This document shows positions 44,328 to 55,787 of a stretch of 64,000 nucleotides of DNA, piece by piece. The notes beneath the pieces are model-generated. The model ran no database searches, was not told the origin of the DNA, and saw only the letters and a list, made by a program, of their open reading frames with translations. The stretch comes from Cytospora piceicola. Taxonomy: Eukaryota; Ascomycota; Sordariomycetes; Diaporthales; Cytosporaceae. A program made the translations under genes and the position numbers. Every line of letters starts with the position of its first letter. Position 1 is the stretch's first letter. The stretch is taken from contig JALQBC010000007.1 in the NCBI GenBank assembly GCA_023375675.1, positions 992,001 through 1,056,000 of the forward strand, read 5' to 3'.

Positions 44328-47300
44328 GGTGCCGCTTGTTCGTGGTAAAAACCAGCAAAAATGATATTTCGTTATGAGAAATGCCACACCAGGTGGACGG
44401 GTAGAAGTGAATGCAGCAAAGTGTGGAGGGAAGGACACAGAAGTCAACCCCGGGACTTCCTACTTCTGCTCTAACCACGAAATAAAGGGTAACAGAAGAG
44501 ATACTGATAGTAAAGAGAAGAGAATGGTAGGTATACAGTAGATGAGGCACTCAAAATCTGTTGACAAGAGGAAGAGAAGCCTCTACTTAAGAAGGGTCCA
44601 ATTCGGAGCATCTCATACCCGCGACATGGTCTAGGATGTTGACGGGAGGTTCGAAAGACAGGAGGACGGCACTTGCAAATGACAGCAAAAGCCGCCCTGG
44701 AGACAGGAGGCTCTGTACACAATTCTCAGCCTAGTATGGAGGCTCCCACCACTGTAGGGACTTTGATAGCGAGCAGCAGCGAGCCAGACTTGCACAGTTA
44801 CACTTGAGGCTGATCCAAGACAGCGTCTGTGGCATGACGGTGGACCCTGGTACCGTGGCGCTGTCAAACCCGGGGCACATTCATGCCGGTACCATGGTGC
44901 GGTGATCCAGGAGCCGCATAGGCAGGGGTGATCAGGGGTCGGTACCCCACAGGCCCGTGGAGGCAGAGGAGCCGCATGCATGGCGGGGTTGCAACCTTGA
45001 AGCGACTTCACCTCAAACGTCCTAGCAGTCCTCATGTTGCCTTCCTGAATCGGGGCGCCAGTGGCTTGTTTGAGGATAAGTTCGTAACTCAATACATGAG
45101 CATCGAAGACAACAAGGTTCCCATCTGTCTCTTGTGCCTTGTTGCATGCGCCTCGGCGAGTGGTATGTGGAAGAGCCCTTGGTCTGGCAAGGGGGTCGAT
45201 TTCAAGGGCATCGCGGCCACAAACACGGCCTATCTCTAGGCACGCGAGGAAGTAGCAATGTAAAAATGCAACGGTGTCATATAGCCGCGGTCGTTGCAGG
45301 GGTACTGATGGCCGGAATGTAAGTGGGCCAACAGGGCGATGCGTAAGCCTGGGGAGAGATGGCTAGCAAACTTGATTCCTGGTTGGACTACCATTGGTAG
45401 AGATGAAAACAGGCATCAACCTGCCGGCTTGGACCATTTCGCGTGCTGGGTATAGAGGTGGGAAGATACCTCAATATCACCATATGTTCAGTCAGTTAAC
45501 ATTGTTCAAGCAGGATCTCGGGGGCAGACAGGCTTTCATGTCGGTGGATTGGCAAGGAAATCGTGCTCGCGGGAAGTCTGAGCCGGGAATTTGGGTCTGT
45601 GGATGAAGCTGAATACTGCCACGATTTTACTATATTAGTGGTTCGGATACAAACAATCGTGTGCCGAGTAACACTCTCGGCCCTTAGTTCTGAATTGTAA
45701 GCATCCATATATACCCCCGGGTCGCTTGGGCGCTTGATGCCGAGCGGACCGGCCGTGATGTCTCGTAGAGCATACCAGAAGAAGAAAACGTCGAAGAAAT
45801 GGTCCGGCCACGGCACTTTACGAACGAGCATCTGAGAATCACGACACATGTTGAGCCCTCGCGTCGCCTGCCTTGTTTGTTTTCATCACCGGGTCACGCT
45901 GGCTGAGGCCATTGCACCGATACAGCGAAGGATTTCGGCCAGAACGCGTGGAGACTGCTTCGATGTAGCCTCTGCAAAGCACTGCCGACGAGGTACTTCT
46001 GTGGTATACCGGCTGCTGGACGGCATGAATATATCCCTGGAAGTCTTTGTGCCTCTGTCAAGCGTGTCATGGCGACTTCATCCGGCGGCGATGTAGCGAA
46101 TCGTAGCATACGAGACAAGTCGATCCCAAAGCAGAGGTGGCTGCGACAGAAGCAGTTTGCGAATGGCCTTCGAAACGCGTCTGGTTTTGATTCGCTCTGA
46201 ACCTGATGTGAACGCTGGCTGGTTCGGTGCTAATAAAGCGTACGAGAAAGGGCTTGTGTTCCAAGATTGTGCTGTGGTTCACACGTGATGGTTCCGGTTT
46301 CAGGCCCGGTTTCAGTGGCGCTCCATTGACACGGGGGATGTAAGACGAGGCCTCGGCGAAGCTTCTTTTCGAGCCTATTTTCCAAGGGTGGCGCGGCTGT
46401 CGAGTAGATAATTCCTCATGGGTTCCCCAAGTCTAGGAAGAATGGTTGGACAGAACTGCAGTTCATCCTTTTAAGGTCTGACACAGGCGAAGATGCATGG
46501 GAAAGAGGTCGAGAACAACACAATTATCCGGAGCAACCGCTTTGGATCATCGCCAAGACGTTGGCGCCGATTACATAATCACAGGCTACAGCGGGTCGAG
46601 CCGCTGGAGACCGCATTTCTAACTTTAAGCTTATCCACGTGTACACCAACATTTAGTACGACACACTACCCAGGCAGCCCAGGTTGCCAGGTGCATAATA
46701 CTTAGGTACCTTAGTACTTATCACCTGCCATAATCGAACCCTGGAAGGCCAGGGGCAGGCTCAAAATCTCGAGATGGATTGGCGATTCTGGTCACATCTA
46801 TACTTGCCACTGAGTTCCAGATGTTTGACTTCCGTTACAGATGGTTTGATGATATGATTTCCGACGTGGGTGAAAGCCAGAATCTCTCACGACATCATCT
46901 ATTCCGGATATTGAGCTTGGCCCGCCATTCAACTGTTCTATGAAGCTTCTGTCCTTTACGAATCGTGTGAATCATGGAAGTTGCAGCCAGAGCACGTATT
47001 ACAATTTATATCTGCTCCATCAATCTATCTTTCAGGTGGCCATTATACGTGTTGGCCTGTCAATCGAGTTGAACCCTCCCCCCTTCCCCCAGAAAAAGAA
47101 TTTCAACCTAGCAGCTTAGTTAATGGGGCGAACTTCCGTTCGTACCTTTTGCTGCATCCAAGATCCAAGAATTTGTGAGGCCGAGACCTTGGAAGTAATT
47201 GAAAGAAACACTGCAAGTAGTTTAGGCTCGGTTGACGACATCCCGTGGATTGCTCCAGTTCATCCAAGTGTTATCATGACCCAAAGAGTCTGGTCGACGT

Positions 47301-48155
47301 TTCTTTGATGTGGCTCATTGCCAGCCTTCCTCATGATAATAAGGTACTACAAGCGGTTTCGTTGTAATGTTTGCCCTGCTCCAGAGGCCAAAGGTGCATA
47401 ATTGATGTGCCCTGTCCAGGGAGCTTCTATGATATGAGAGCAAACCAGAGATGAAGGTTGCCAAAGACCTCCCGAATGAAAGGAGTGTCAACTTCATTGA
47501 ATCCTTGTGACTCGTTGAAAGAGTCAGTGAGTATGGCAACCTCCTTGACAATCTATTTTGTTCCAGTTTTAAATGTTCGTAATCGCTCGCAACTAACTTT
47601 TCCCATTTTCGCAGAGAACTCTGCATCTGGTAAGGCCCGACGATTGTATGCTTTGGAGGTGGTCACGTGTCAAATCAGCTGCGACCCAATCCCTGTTCAT
47701 TTCTCTTCCGTTTCAGTCAGCCCCACTTTGCCGTAACGCTCCGTCGATCTGCTCTGCCCAGCTCCTCCCAACTTAGAACGGCTCACCACACGACGAGCGT
47801 CTTCTCACGGGACGACTGCCGGTGCCACAAAACGGTAGACCCATCGTGATATCAGTTCACGTACCTGTTTTCGATAACACATTTTCCCTGACGACTTCGC
47901 TTCTCGTCCGCGCGGTGGCCTGGCCGCCCCCTTGTGGTCGCCTCAAAGACAAATTCGAGTTTGGTCGTCTCAAAAGGCGGATCAGCCCCCGCCAGAACGG
48001 CGCCAGTGTCCTCATCTGGACTCGACCCATTATCGACATCCGGAGTCTAGCATCGTAGCGCCCAGCTTCTCGACTCGATCTTGGGCTATCCATCGTCGCC
48101 CTTGAGCGGCCAAAACCCTATCCCGAGTCAATACTAGATCGAACATCCAGTCGAC
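44328..48155. other. long divergent gene-poor region
   Basis: 3.8 kb between the protease and the Myb-like gene. Frames such as 44631-45092 (minus), 44928-45239 (plus) and 45496-45849 (minus) match nothing. CT-rich stretches at about 47690-47800 may be the leader of the Myb-like gene. Confidence 0.45.
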
Positions 48156-49873
48156 ATGTCGGACGGCGAGGACTACGGCTCCCCCGAGCCCATGCAGCCC
48201 AACGGCTCCAGCTCGGGACGCCAGCACACGCCCTCCCACCGGAAAGGTCCCCGGTTCAGCTGGACCCCGGCCTACGAAGCGACATTCTTCCGGTCCCTCT
48301 GCGAGAGCGTCAAGATGGGCCTCAAGGACAACCACAGCTTCAAGCAGGAGGCCTGGGACCGCGCCTGCCAGGCCCTGGCCGATCGCCACAACGCGTACCC
48401 GAACAAGGGCCATCTTATCAACAAGAGCGACAACGCGCGGAAGAAGTTCCGCCTGTGGAGGGGCCTGAGGGAGGATCCTGAGTTTTTGTACAACCCCAAC
48501 ACAAAGGTTGTCACGGCGAGCGAGGACGCGTGGAGGGCGCACATCGAGGTGAGTGGCAAAATACCCTGACCCATCCTTGCATGTGACATTGCACGTTGTG
48601 GACCCGATATTGGGAGATGGATATGGAGCAGGGAAGGAGGCCCTGGAAGCCCGTCATCAAACTCATATACTCGATTGGGGTTGAGGACGGGATTGCTTCC
48701 TGGGTTTACTGATGAAAAAGGGGCGACTTTTAGTCCATTGCAAGACACGCGCTGACGCTATCTGAACAACTACAGAGAGAGCCACTTTCCAAATCGCTGC
48801 GGAACCGCCCCTTCGAGCACGAAGAGTACATGGAGATATTATTTCCAGACGTGATCGGATCCGGCGGCGCCCCCAAGCGCATCACCAAGCCTCGACGTAA
48901 GGGAACAGACATGATGGGCGACGGAGACGACCTGGATGACACCCCTGGAACGAACGTCCTGAACCTACTATCCGCGGACAACACTATGTTCCAGACGACG
49001 CCCACTCAGACCCCGATCCAGCCACCTACGGTTCCATCGAACGGGAACATCCGACCCACCTCCACCATCCTCCCTGCGCGCACATCCATCGCGTCAAGTA
49101 GTGCACTCACCCCACCGGACGAGGAGCCCGGTCACAGCAGCAGCCACACCCGCAAACGCTTCCTCCCATCTAACAACGGTGCGGGCCCTTCCACCGAGAA
49201 GCGCCGGCGGACAGGAGGTGGAAGCGCTGGCGGCAACTACATCGACCTCACCCACTCTGCGCAGCTCTCCAACGGTGACACAGCCACCTTCCAGCTGGGC
49301 GGCAGCACCAACGGCGCCACCAATGCCATCAACAGCGCGCTGTCCAACCCCCAAAATACCCTGCATAATAACAACATCAACAATAGCACTACCATCCCCA
49401 CCGCCTCCTCCTCATCCACCGCCGGCGGCGGCACCTCACGCACACAACAGTTCCAGGACGCCATGATGACCATCGCAGAGCAGATCCGCGCCCAGCGGTT
49501 CGCGGCCCCGGCCCCCGCGCCGCACAACTACCCGCAGCAGGCGATGGAGGTCTTCTTCCGGGACTTTGGGGACGAGGACCAGGACCTGCAGATCAAGATC
49601 GGCGAGAAGGTGCTGTGCGACACCAACAAGGCCATGATGTTCTGCATGATGCCCGAGGAGCTGCGCCGCCACTGGGTCAAGAGGCTGCGGGAGCTGCACA
49701 ACCGGGTGCCGGGCGAGGCGGCGGCCGCCATCGTCGGCGGCGCCGGCGCGGGGCCCGGGCCCGGCCAGGCCATGATGATATCGGGCTCCGGGGGCGGCGG
49801 CGGGTCGATGCAGATGGGTGGTGGGGGTATGGTGAACAACCCGATGATGAGGAACGGCAGCCAGGTTGGTTAG
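48156..49873 (+). CDS. Myb/SANT-like DNA-binding-domain protein
   Basis: About 496 aa from two exons. Residues 30-131 form a Myb/SANT-like domain of the Myb_DNA-bind_3 type (FSWTPAYEATFFRSLCESVKMG, then NKSDNARKKFRLWRGL, then WRAHIE). The intron (48549-48775) is 227 nt, long for this window, but both sites are good and the phase is zero. Past the domain come EHEEYMEILFPDVIGSG, a basic patch KRITKPRRKG, a bipartite-like KRRRT signal, long Ser/Thr/Asn/Gly-rich low complexity, and a C-terminal helical region (QAMEVFFRDFGDEDQDLQIKIGEKVL) followed by a Gly/Met-rich tail. It is probably a nuclear regulator. This domain type is also found in transposase-derived proteins, so domestication is possible. 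Confidence 0.82.
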
Positions 49874-50725
49874 GGGCTTGGCTGGACTGGTGATGTTGCC
49901 CGACGCTCGAAATCAGTTCTTTTATTTTTCTGGTCTATTTTTCATAAAATCTCCTTTCATAAGAATTCCTTGAACGTTGGAGTTAGGGTGGTCGTCTTGC
50001 ATGGGTTGGTAATGGATGGAAACGGAAACGGAACGGTTGGTCTGGCGTTTAGGCTCGGTTTTCTTGGAAGCTCGCCGGTTTATGGCTGGGCTACAACCAC
50101 ACAACCAACAATCCACAAGCAACAACAGGATCTCATTATATCGTCGGTTTCTATGGCTGATGACCCAAAAACACAGTGATGCTCAAAGTCAAGAGCTCAA
50201 GTCCTCATGGACATGTACTTAGTTAGAACCTTTGGTGGCTGTATGGCAGCAATTAATCCGATCGATGGGTGTCATATGTGATGGTCAAAAATACGCCCGG
50301 AGTCTCTCCTTCACTTCTTGAATATTGGCATCTGTAAATTGAGATGAAGTGGTGATGGAAGTTTCTGAAATTCAGCTGAACACCTGCTGCTACCGACCAA
50401 GTGCGTGTCCTATCGTAATCATTATGAACAGGCGGAGGAAGAGGAAGTCCCCCGTATGCAAAGTGGTGATCTGGCCCAATCCCTGTGACTGCTGCTGCTG
50501 GTATCGTAGAGAGAATGCCTCGGATATCGAATAGGGAAATAAAGTCCCTCTAAAATTAAGGGAAAGAAGAAACGCAAACATTGACCCTGAAGAACTCTCA
50601 AATCTCCAACCGAAAGTCCCCCAAATTTGCCCTAGTAATCAAGATGATCTTTTGTGGGCAATGCGGATGATAGACTCGGCCTGCAAGTGCAGATTGTGTT
50701 TGCCCCGTTCGAAGGCGGTTTTGCC
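49874..50725. other. convergent intergenic region
   Basis: Contains the 3' ends of the Myb-like and OM14-like genes. No gene is seen. Confidence 0.55.
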
Positions 50726-51629
50726 TTACGAGCTCTTGTTGCCCCGGGCCTTGTTAAAGTACCTGCAGCACAATGATTAGCACCTCACACTCGGACCACT
50801 ATGCGAGGCAACGGGACTTTTGGGGAATAATAGACTTACTGGCCAAAGACGCTCTCAATAACACCAACGGTCGCGACAATTCCGGCGCCAATACCGGCAG
50901 TCTTCCAGCTGAACTGGCCCCGCTCGTGCAGACCCCAAGCCTTGTATCCCAGCACGGCGCCGAGACCGACGACAGCAGCCAGGTTAGCAGTGACAAGGCC
51001 GGCGCTCTGGCCCTCGGTCAGGTTGGCAATCTTGGTGGACAGCCAGTTGTCGGCCTTCTTGGCCTTGTTCTTGGCAGCCTCCTTCTTCTCCTTGGCCTTC
51101 TCGTGGGCGGTGGCGGCGTCCTCCTCCTGCTGCAGGCGCGCAGCCTGGGTCTCGGTCTGGATGTCCTGCTCCATGAAGTCCGAGGGCACGGTGCGGACGG
51201 ACTGGCTGTCGACGTCGATCAGGGAGCCCGTGGACATGTTGGCGGACTCGTTGGGGACGATCTGAGGAGGCTGAGGGGCGGCGCGCTGGTGGGGGGAGGG
51301 GGTTGTTAGTTTGCGCTCACTTCATTGTGATTGTGGTAGGTTATGCTTGTGAGGAAGGTTGCGGGGTCATTTGGGAGCGCATCTCTCGCGTGCGCGCACA
51401 CACGCATAGGGCGTCGAGAAGGTATCACAGCGTGAATCAGGAGGGGAAAAGAAGGGACTGAAGCTTACCTCATCGAAGGACTGCTTGGGGCCTGAAGCGG
51501 CGACATCGGCGTAGGAAGACACTGTTCACTTGGGTTAGTGATCTTGTCCTTTACGTCGAACACCACTTGAATTATGGTTGCCAAGAGGGGTACCAAGAGC
51601 GGGCAATTTTTTATACTCATGGACTTACT
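50726..51629 (-). CDS. mitochondrial outer-membrane OM14-like protein; start codon split by an intron
   Basis: A 178-aa protein from four exons. The start codon is divided: A at 51629 is the last base of exon 1, and TG at 51521-51520 begins exon 2 (intron 51522-51628, GTAAGT to AACAG). Other introns are 51286-51468 and 50763-50839. The coding sum is 537 nt, a multiple of three. The N-terminus MSSYADVAASGPKQSFDE and the sequence SLIDVDSQSVRTVPSDFMEQD are typical of a conserved fungal family. A charged Ala/Lys/Glu helix follows, then two or three short hydrophobic helices (GLVTANLAAVVGLGAVLGYKAWGL and TAGIGAGIVATVGVIESVFG), ending YFNKARGNKSS. The OM14 C-terminal domain assignment is from memory of the family. 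Expected at the mitochondrial surface. Confidence 0.78.
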
Positions 51630-52419
51630 CTTGAGTGATTGTGGTGATGTGGTTGGTTTGTGTGGTAGAGTATTGTTGTGGTAGGAGGAGGATCTTCAGG
51701 AACGCGACGAATGGTTGCTTGCTGAGTTGAGTACTTGATGGTGGTTGGAAGAGAAGTGGTGAAGTGATGTCTTTTTCTGCGACGAGATTGACTGGGACAT
51801 GTGATGGGAGAAACTGGCTTGCGTTGCTGGGTGCAAAAGGTCCGGTGCAGTGACGAAGGCAGCTCCTCATAGCTTGCCGCTTGACCCAAAACATCCCTGT
51901 CGCCCTATGACGTACATTATTCAAGCTTCAAGGAGCTCTGGCGTGTTTGGGCTTTTAAGGCAGACAAAAGGTAAACAAGACCCACTCAATGCCACTTGCT
52001 GCATGATTTTGGTGGGGTTTATATGTTGCGAAGAGCTCCACCATTCTGGACTTGATTCGACCTGCTTCGATGATGCTATTGTTCTCTTGTTGGCAGAAAC
52101 TCTTTCCGACCAAACCATTGGAAACGAGGCTTTCAAACCGAGACAGATGGATAGACCCAATCTAATATGGCTAAATCTTGAGGAACTGGAACATCAAGAT
52201 TGTCCTCAACTATCCGGATGATTTCCGCCAAATGGAAATACTCGAACGGGAGTAGAAGTGTGGTATTCACCTGGTTCTCTACCAATAAATAGTACAGATT
52301 GGGCTCAGCGGTAAGCAGAGGATTCTAGACAACGCAAGTCCTTTCCCCGTATATCCATACGTCCCAAACGCAGCATATTATACAGGTGTCGCCATATTGA
52401 CCACCAGACAAGACACGCT
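51630..52419. other. intergenic, promoter and leader of the OM14-like gene
   Basis: Region between two minus-strand genes. The open frames at 51617-51924 (minus) overlap the leader exon of the OM14-like gene and have no domain. Confidence 0.55.
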
Positions 52420-53560
52420 CTACTTGGATCCCTTCTTGTTGGCAGAAGTGGCATCAAACGACCGGGTGGGCAGGCCACGCTCGCTACCCACCAGCTCATC
52501 CCTAGTCACCTGCCTGGGTTCCTCAACAGTCGCGCTCGCATTGACCAAAGCACCCTTGGGCGCATCTGTCGGGCCCGTCTTAAGCTCCTGGGTGGTGAAC
52601 TCATTGCTCTTCTGGTCCGCCTTGGCCGCAGCTGCTGGCTCTCCCGCTCCCTCGTTGGCCTGGACGGCGCTGGTGACCGGTGACTCGGCAGCAGCCTCGT
52701 CCGCAGCTTCCTCGTCAGCAATCTCGGCGCCGTAGATATCGGGGTATTTCCGGAAGCAGTCCTGCATGTGCCTGTTGTCTCCGTTAGCTCTTGCCTCGTG
52801 TCCAGCGACTGACTCCAGCCTAGTCCCTGCTCTCGCTCGGGGTATTCTGTAATTTTAGTTTTCAACGTACTGGAACTTATCAACGCAGTCCATGCCCTTT
52901 GGCTCCACGTCCGAGTACACAAAGCAGCTGAATGCCGACTTGAACTCCTCGCCGCAAGGACCATGCGCCATGCCGCCCAGGCACGGGCAGTCCCAGTTGA
53001 TCTCGCCCGTCTCGGGGTTGAACGCGCCCTGCTGTCCGGCCTCCTCTTCCAGCTGCTCGGGTGACTTCTCGCCGTCTGCTGGCGCCGCGACTGCGGACGT
53101 GTCCTCGGAAGGTGGTGTCTGTTGTGGTGTTGCGTTCTGTGCTGCTTCTGCCTGCTTCGATGCCTGCTCCTCCTTCGTCTTCAGCTTCGCATCTAGTTGC
53201 TTTCGCTTCTCCTCGACTATCGCGTCCACGGTCTTGATGTCTGATTCGGCGAACTGGGCGGGTTCAGGGGAGAGACGAGCTGCAACAAGAGCTGGTGAGT
53301 AATTGCAAACTGCATAAAACCCGCACGGGCGGCGCGGGTTCCTAGGAATCGGTAAACGTACAAGGCAACTCGTCCGCGAAAATGGAACTCGTGTTGTACC
53401 AGTACAGTGCCCCTATCGCCAGACCCCATCTCGCCGTCGAGCCCTTCCACGAGTACTTCTTGTCGGCGGGGGCTGTGCTTGCAAATCGTCGGCCGGCGGA
53501 TGCGACGGTGGCGGACTGTCGCAACGCCCATGGCGTTGACCGTGCTGCTGCGCGAAACAT
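52420..53560 (-). CDS. MIA40: MIA40, mitochondrial intermembrane-space oxidoreductase
   Basis: About 323 aa from three exons (introns 53292-53361 and 52772-52870). A positively charged presequence ([24 protein letters not shown]) precedes a membrane anchor ([12 protein letters not shown]). A long acidic linker leads to the catalytic CPC motif (Cys168, Cys170), then a twin CX9C pair: Cys179-Cys189 and Cys202-Cys212. This is the full MIA40/CHCHD4 core. The protein introduces disulfides into small proteins entering the intermembrane space, with Erv1 as its usual oxidant. The acidic Ala/Glu C-terminal tail is longer than the core needs. A second in-frame acceptor 12 bases downstream could start exon 2 at 53279 and would remove four residues. 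Confidence 0.95.
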
Positions 53561-54534
53561 ATTGACTTGTCGTTTGTGAGGAGAAAAAAGGGAGCTTTAC
53601 GCGCGGGGAACAAAGAGAAGGAAAAGGAGGTGTGTAGTGGTTGAATTGGATAATGAACGAGCTTCTGGAGCGCTGAAAGTATTACGGTGCAGAGGCCGTC
53701 ATGAATTCATTGCTAAGCAAGCCAAAGGTTCAACGGTCCAAAATTTCTGGCGATTCGAGAACGGTCGGCGGGATCGGCCACTGCTACAGGGATGCACCGG
53801 CCGGGTTTGTCGGCCGCTATGATTGGGTCAGTACCTCCGTTAAATACGGTCGAGCTCCACCTTGTCTTCACGTCAATTTGCCATCAGCGGGCATTCGATG
53901 TTCCTCCATTGCTGGACTACCAACATTGTACATGGATCGTAAAAGTATCTACTGACAAGGTGATGTTGAGAGACCGTCGTGAAGATCTAATGCGCTGGAA
54001 AGTGGACGACACCTACGGACTGCTCGCAGGCAGCCGCCCCACGTTGGGCATGGAGACAAAGTTCAGTGGAGGGCTGCATTTACAGACCGTTGATGTGTTG
54101 CACTTTCAGAAGAAAATTCATGGGGGACCTAATTAAGGTATCGAATTTCCAATCGGTTACTTTCCGAGACAACACCCGCTTGGCGATAACCTTCAAAACA
54201 ACGCTTTCTGATACCATCTCTATAGAAAGAGGCTATCTTGGTACCCACCTAGGTAGGCACTTAAGTACAGTAGATACCAGCGGCAAGAAGTACGGATGAA
54301 TGGAATCAAGAAAAGCATCGTATGGTTAACCAATAAGTCTACTGTGATGATGACATTTAGTGATCACCACCTGGGCAATAGTCCTTCGGCTGGGAGAAAG
54401 ATAGGATTGACAATACAGTAAAGTAAGAGTTTAAATACAAATGTATGAGTTTCAAATTGAACTATCCGTGCTAAACGCACCAAAACAAAAATATCCGGCC
54501 ATCCTCATGCGTAGTGAAAGATTACAGAATTCCT
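53561..54534. other. intergenic, MIA40 promoter side
   Basis: Spacer between two minus-strand genes, with an ACCTAGGT-type palindrome near 54247. The frame at 53701-54136 (plus) is not convincing. Confidence 0.5.
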
Positions 54535-55787
54535 TCACAAAGACGAAGGCTGACGAGCCCCCGGGAACACCAAGTGCGATGTCCTAGCCAGCCGAGTAGA
54601 ATGGCCAATGATATGAGGATCTGCGCCGATAAAGTCGTGAGGAAAGCCTATATCAAACGGCTTTATGCTTTCCAAAAGCTTGATTTGCTCCTCTGTTAAC
54701 CTGATACTTAGGCCCTGGATATTGTCTTCCAGATGCTCGACTTTCCTGCCGCCGATGAGAGGGAATACGTTCTCAGCCTTGGACATGACGTACGCGACAG
54801 CGATGGCAGTGACGGACTCGATCCCATGCTCGGAAGCTACTTGAGCCAGAGCCTCGCTAGCCTTGAACTCATCTGCGCTCTGGCCCGAGCCCATCGCCGA
54901 ACGGAGATTTTCGCCAGCTTCCTTGCGCTTTTTGAGCTCGACATGAGTTTGGAATTTGCCTCCACCGAGGACGTCCCACCTGAGGCCAGGGTCAGCCATC
55001 ATCATCAGTTATGGCGACAAGTAATCTGCTAATGGTTCAAATAGACTCACGGAGCAAGGGCCATACCAAAATGGCGCGCCATGGGGATGATATCTCTCTC
55101 GAGGTCTCGGCACAGAATATTCCATCGTCCCTGGAAGATGCAAAACGGAGTTTTCCCGTGTGACACTGCATACGTATTCGCAGCAGAAACGATCCAAGCA
55201 GGCGTATCTGATATTCCCAAATACAGTACTTTCCCCTGCTCAACAAGCACGTGGAGTGCATCCATTATTTCCTTCACAGAAGTCGTGTAGTCCCAATAGT
55301 GCAGATAATAGATATCAATATAATTTGTTTGCAACTTGGTCAAGGAGTCCCTCAGTGAGAGATGAATAGCCTTCCTAGAGTTCCCCGCGAAGTTTGCAGC
55401 CGCGGTTCCCTTCCCTAGAGCATAGTCCTTGTAGTTCAGACTGAAGCCAGTCGAGAGCACCAAGGAGTCCCGGATCCTGCGCGTCGCGGCCCATTCGCCA
55501 ATCCAGAGCTCCGACTGCTCGTTCTGGTATACGCTGGCCGTGTCGATGAAGTTGCCACCGGCCTTCCAGAACGCGTCGAGGAGACTGAATGATGACTCCT
55601 TGTCCATGGAACCCAGAAACCCGGACCAGGCATCCCCGATGTTCATGGCGCCGAGCTGGAGGGGGGAAACCCGGACGCCTGCCGTTGGGGACAAGATCCG
55701 GAGGCGGCCGAGCTCGGTGGGCGGCTCGGGTGCCGGAAGAAATATGTCGAATTGTCCCGGGGGCAACGAGCGAGAGGTGGCGGACAT
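54535..55787 (-). CDS. aldo/keto reductase (aryl-alcohol/norsolorinate reductase-like) lacking the catalytic lysine
   Basis: About 393 aa from two exons (intron 54980-55050, joining MALAP to [10 protein letters not shown]). The TIM-barrel AKR pattern is clear: [35 protein letters not shown] with Asp82 and Tyr87, [10 protein letters not shown] with His163, and [22 protein letters not shown]. It resembles fungal norsolorinic-acid-reductase and aryl-alcohol-dehydrogenase types. At the position of the catalytic Lys, family members have ATKF-like text; here the sequence is STGF, placing Gly at residue 114. Hydride transfer may therefore be weak or altered. The start at 55787 precedes [14 protein letters not shown]. 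Confidence 0.88.

Noticed and set aside
46733..46745. tRNA B-box-like string on the minus strand
   Set aside because: Flanking bases do not form a T stem or acceptor stem.
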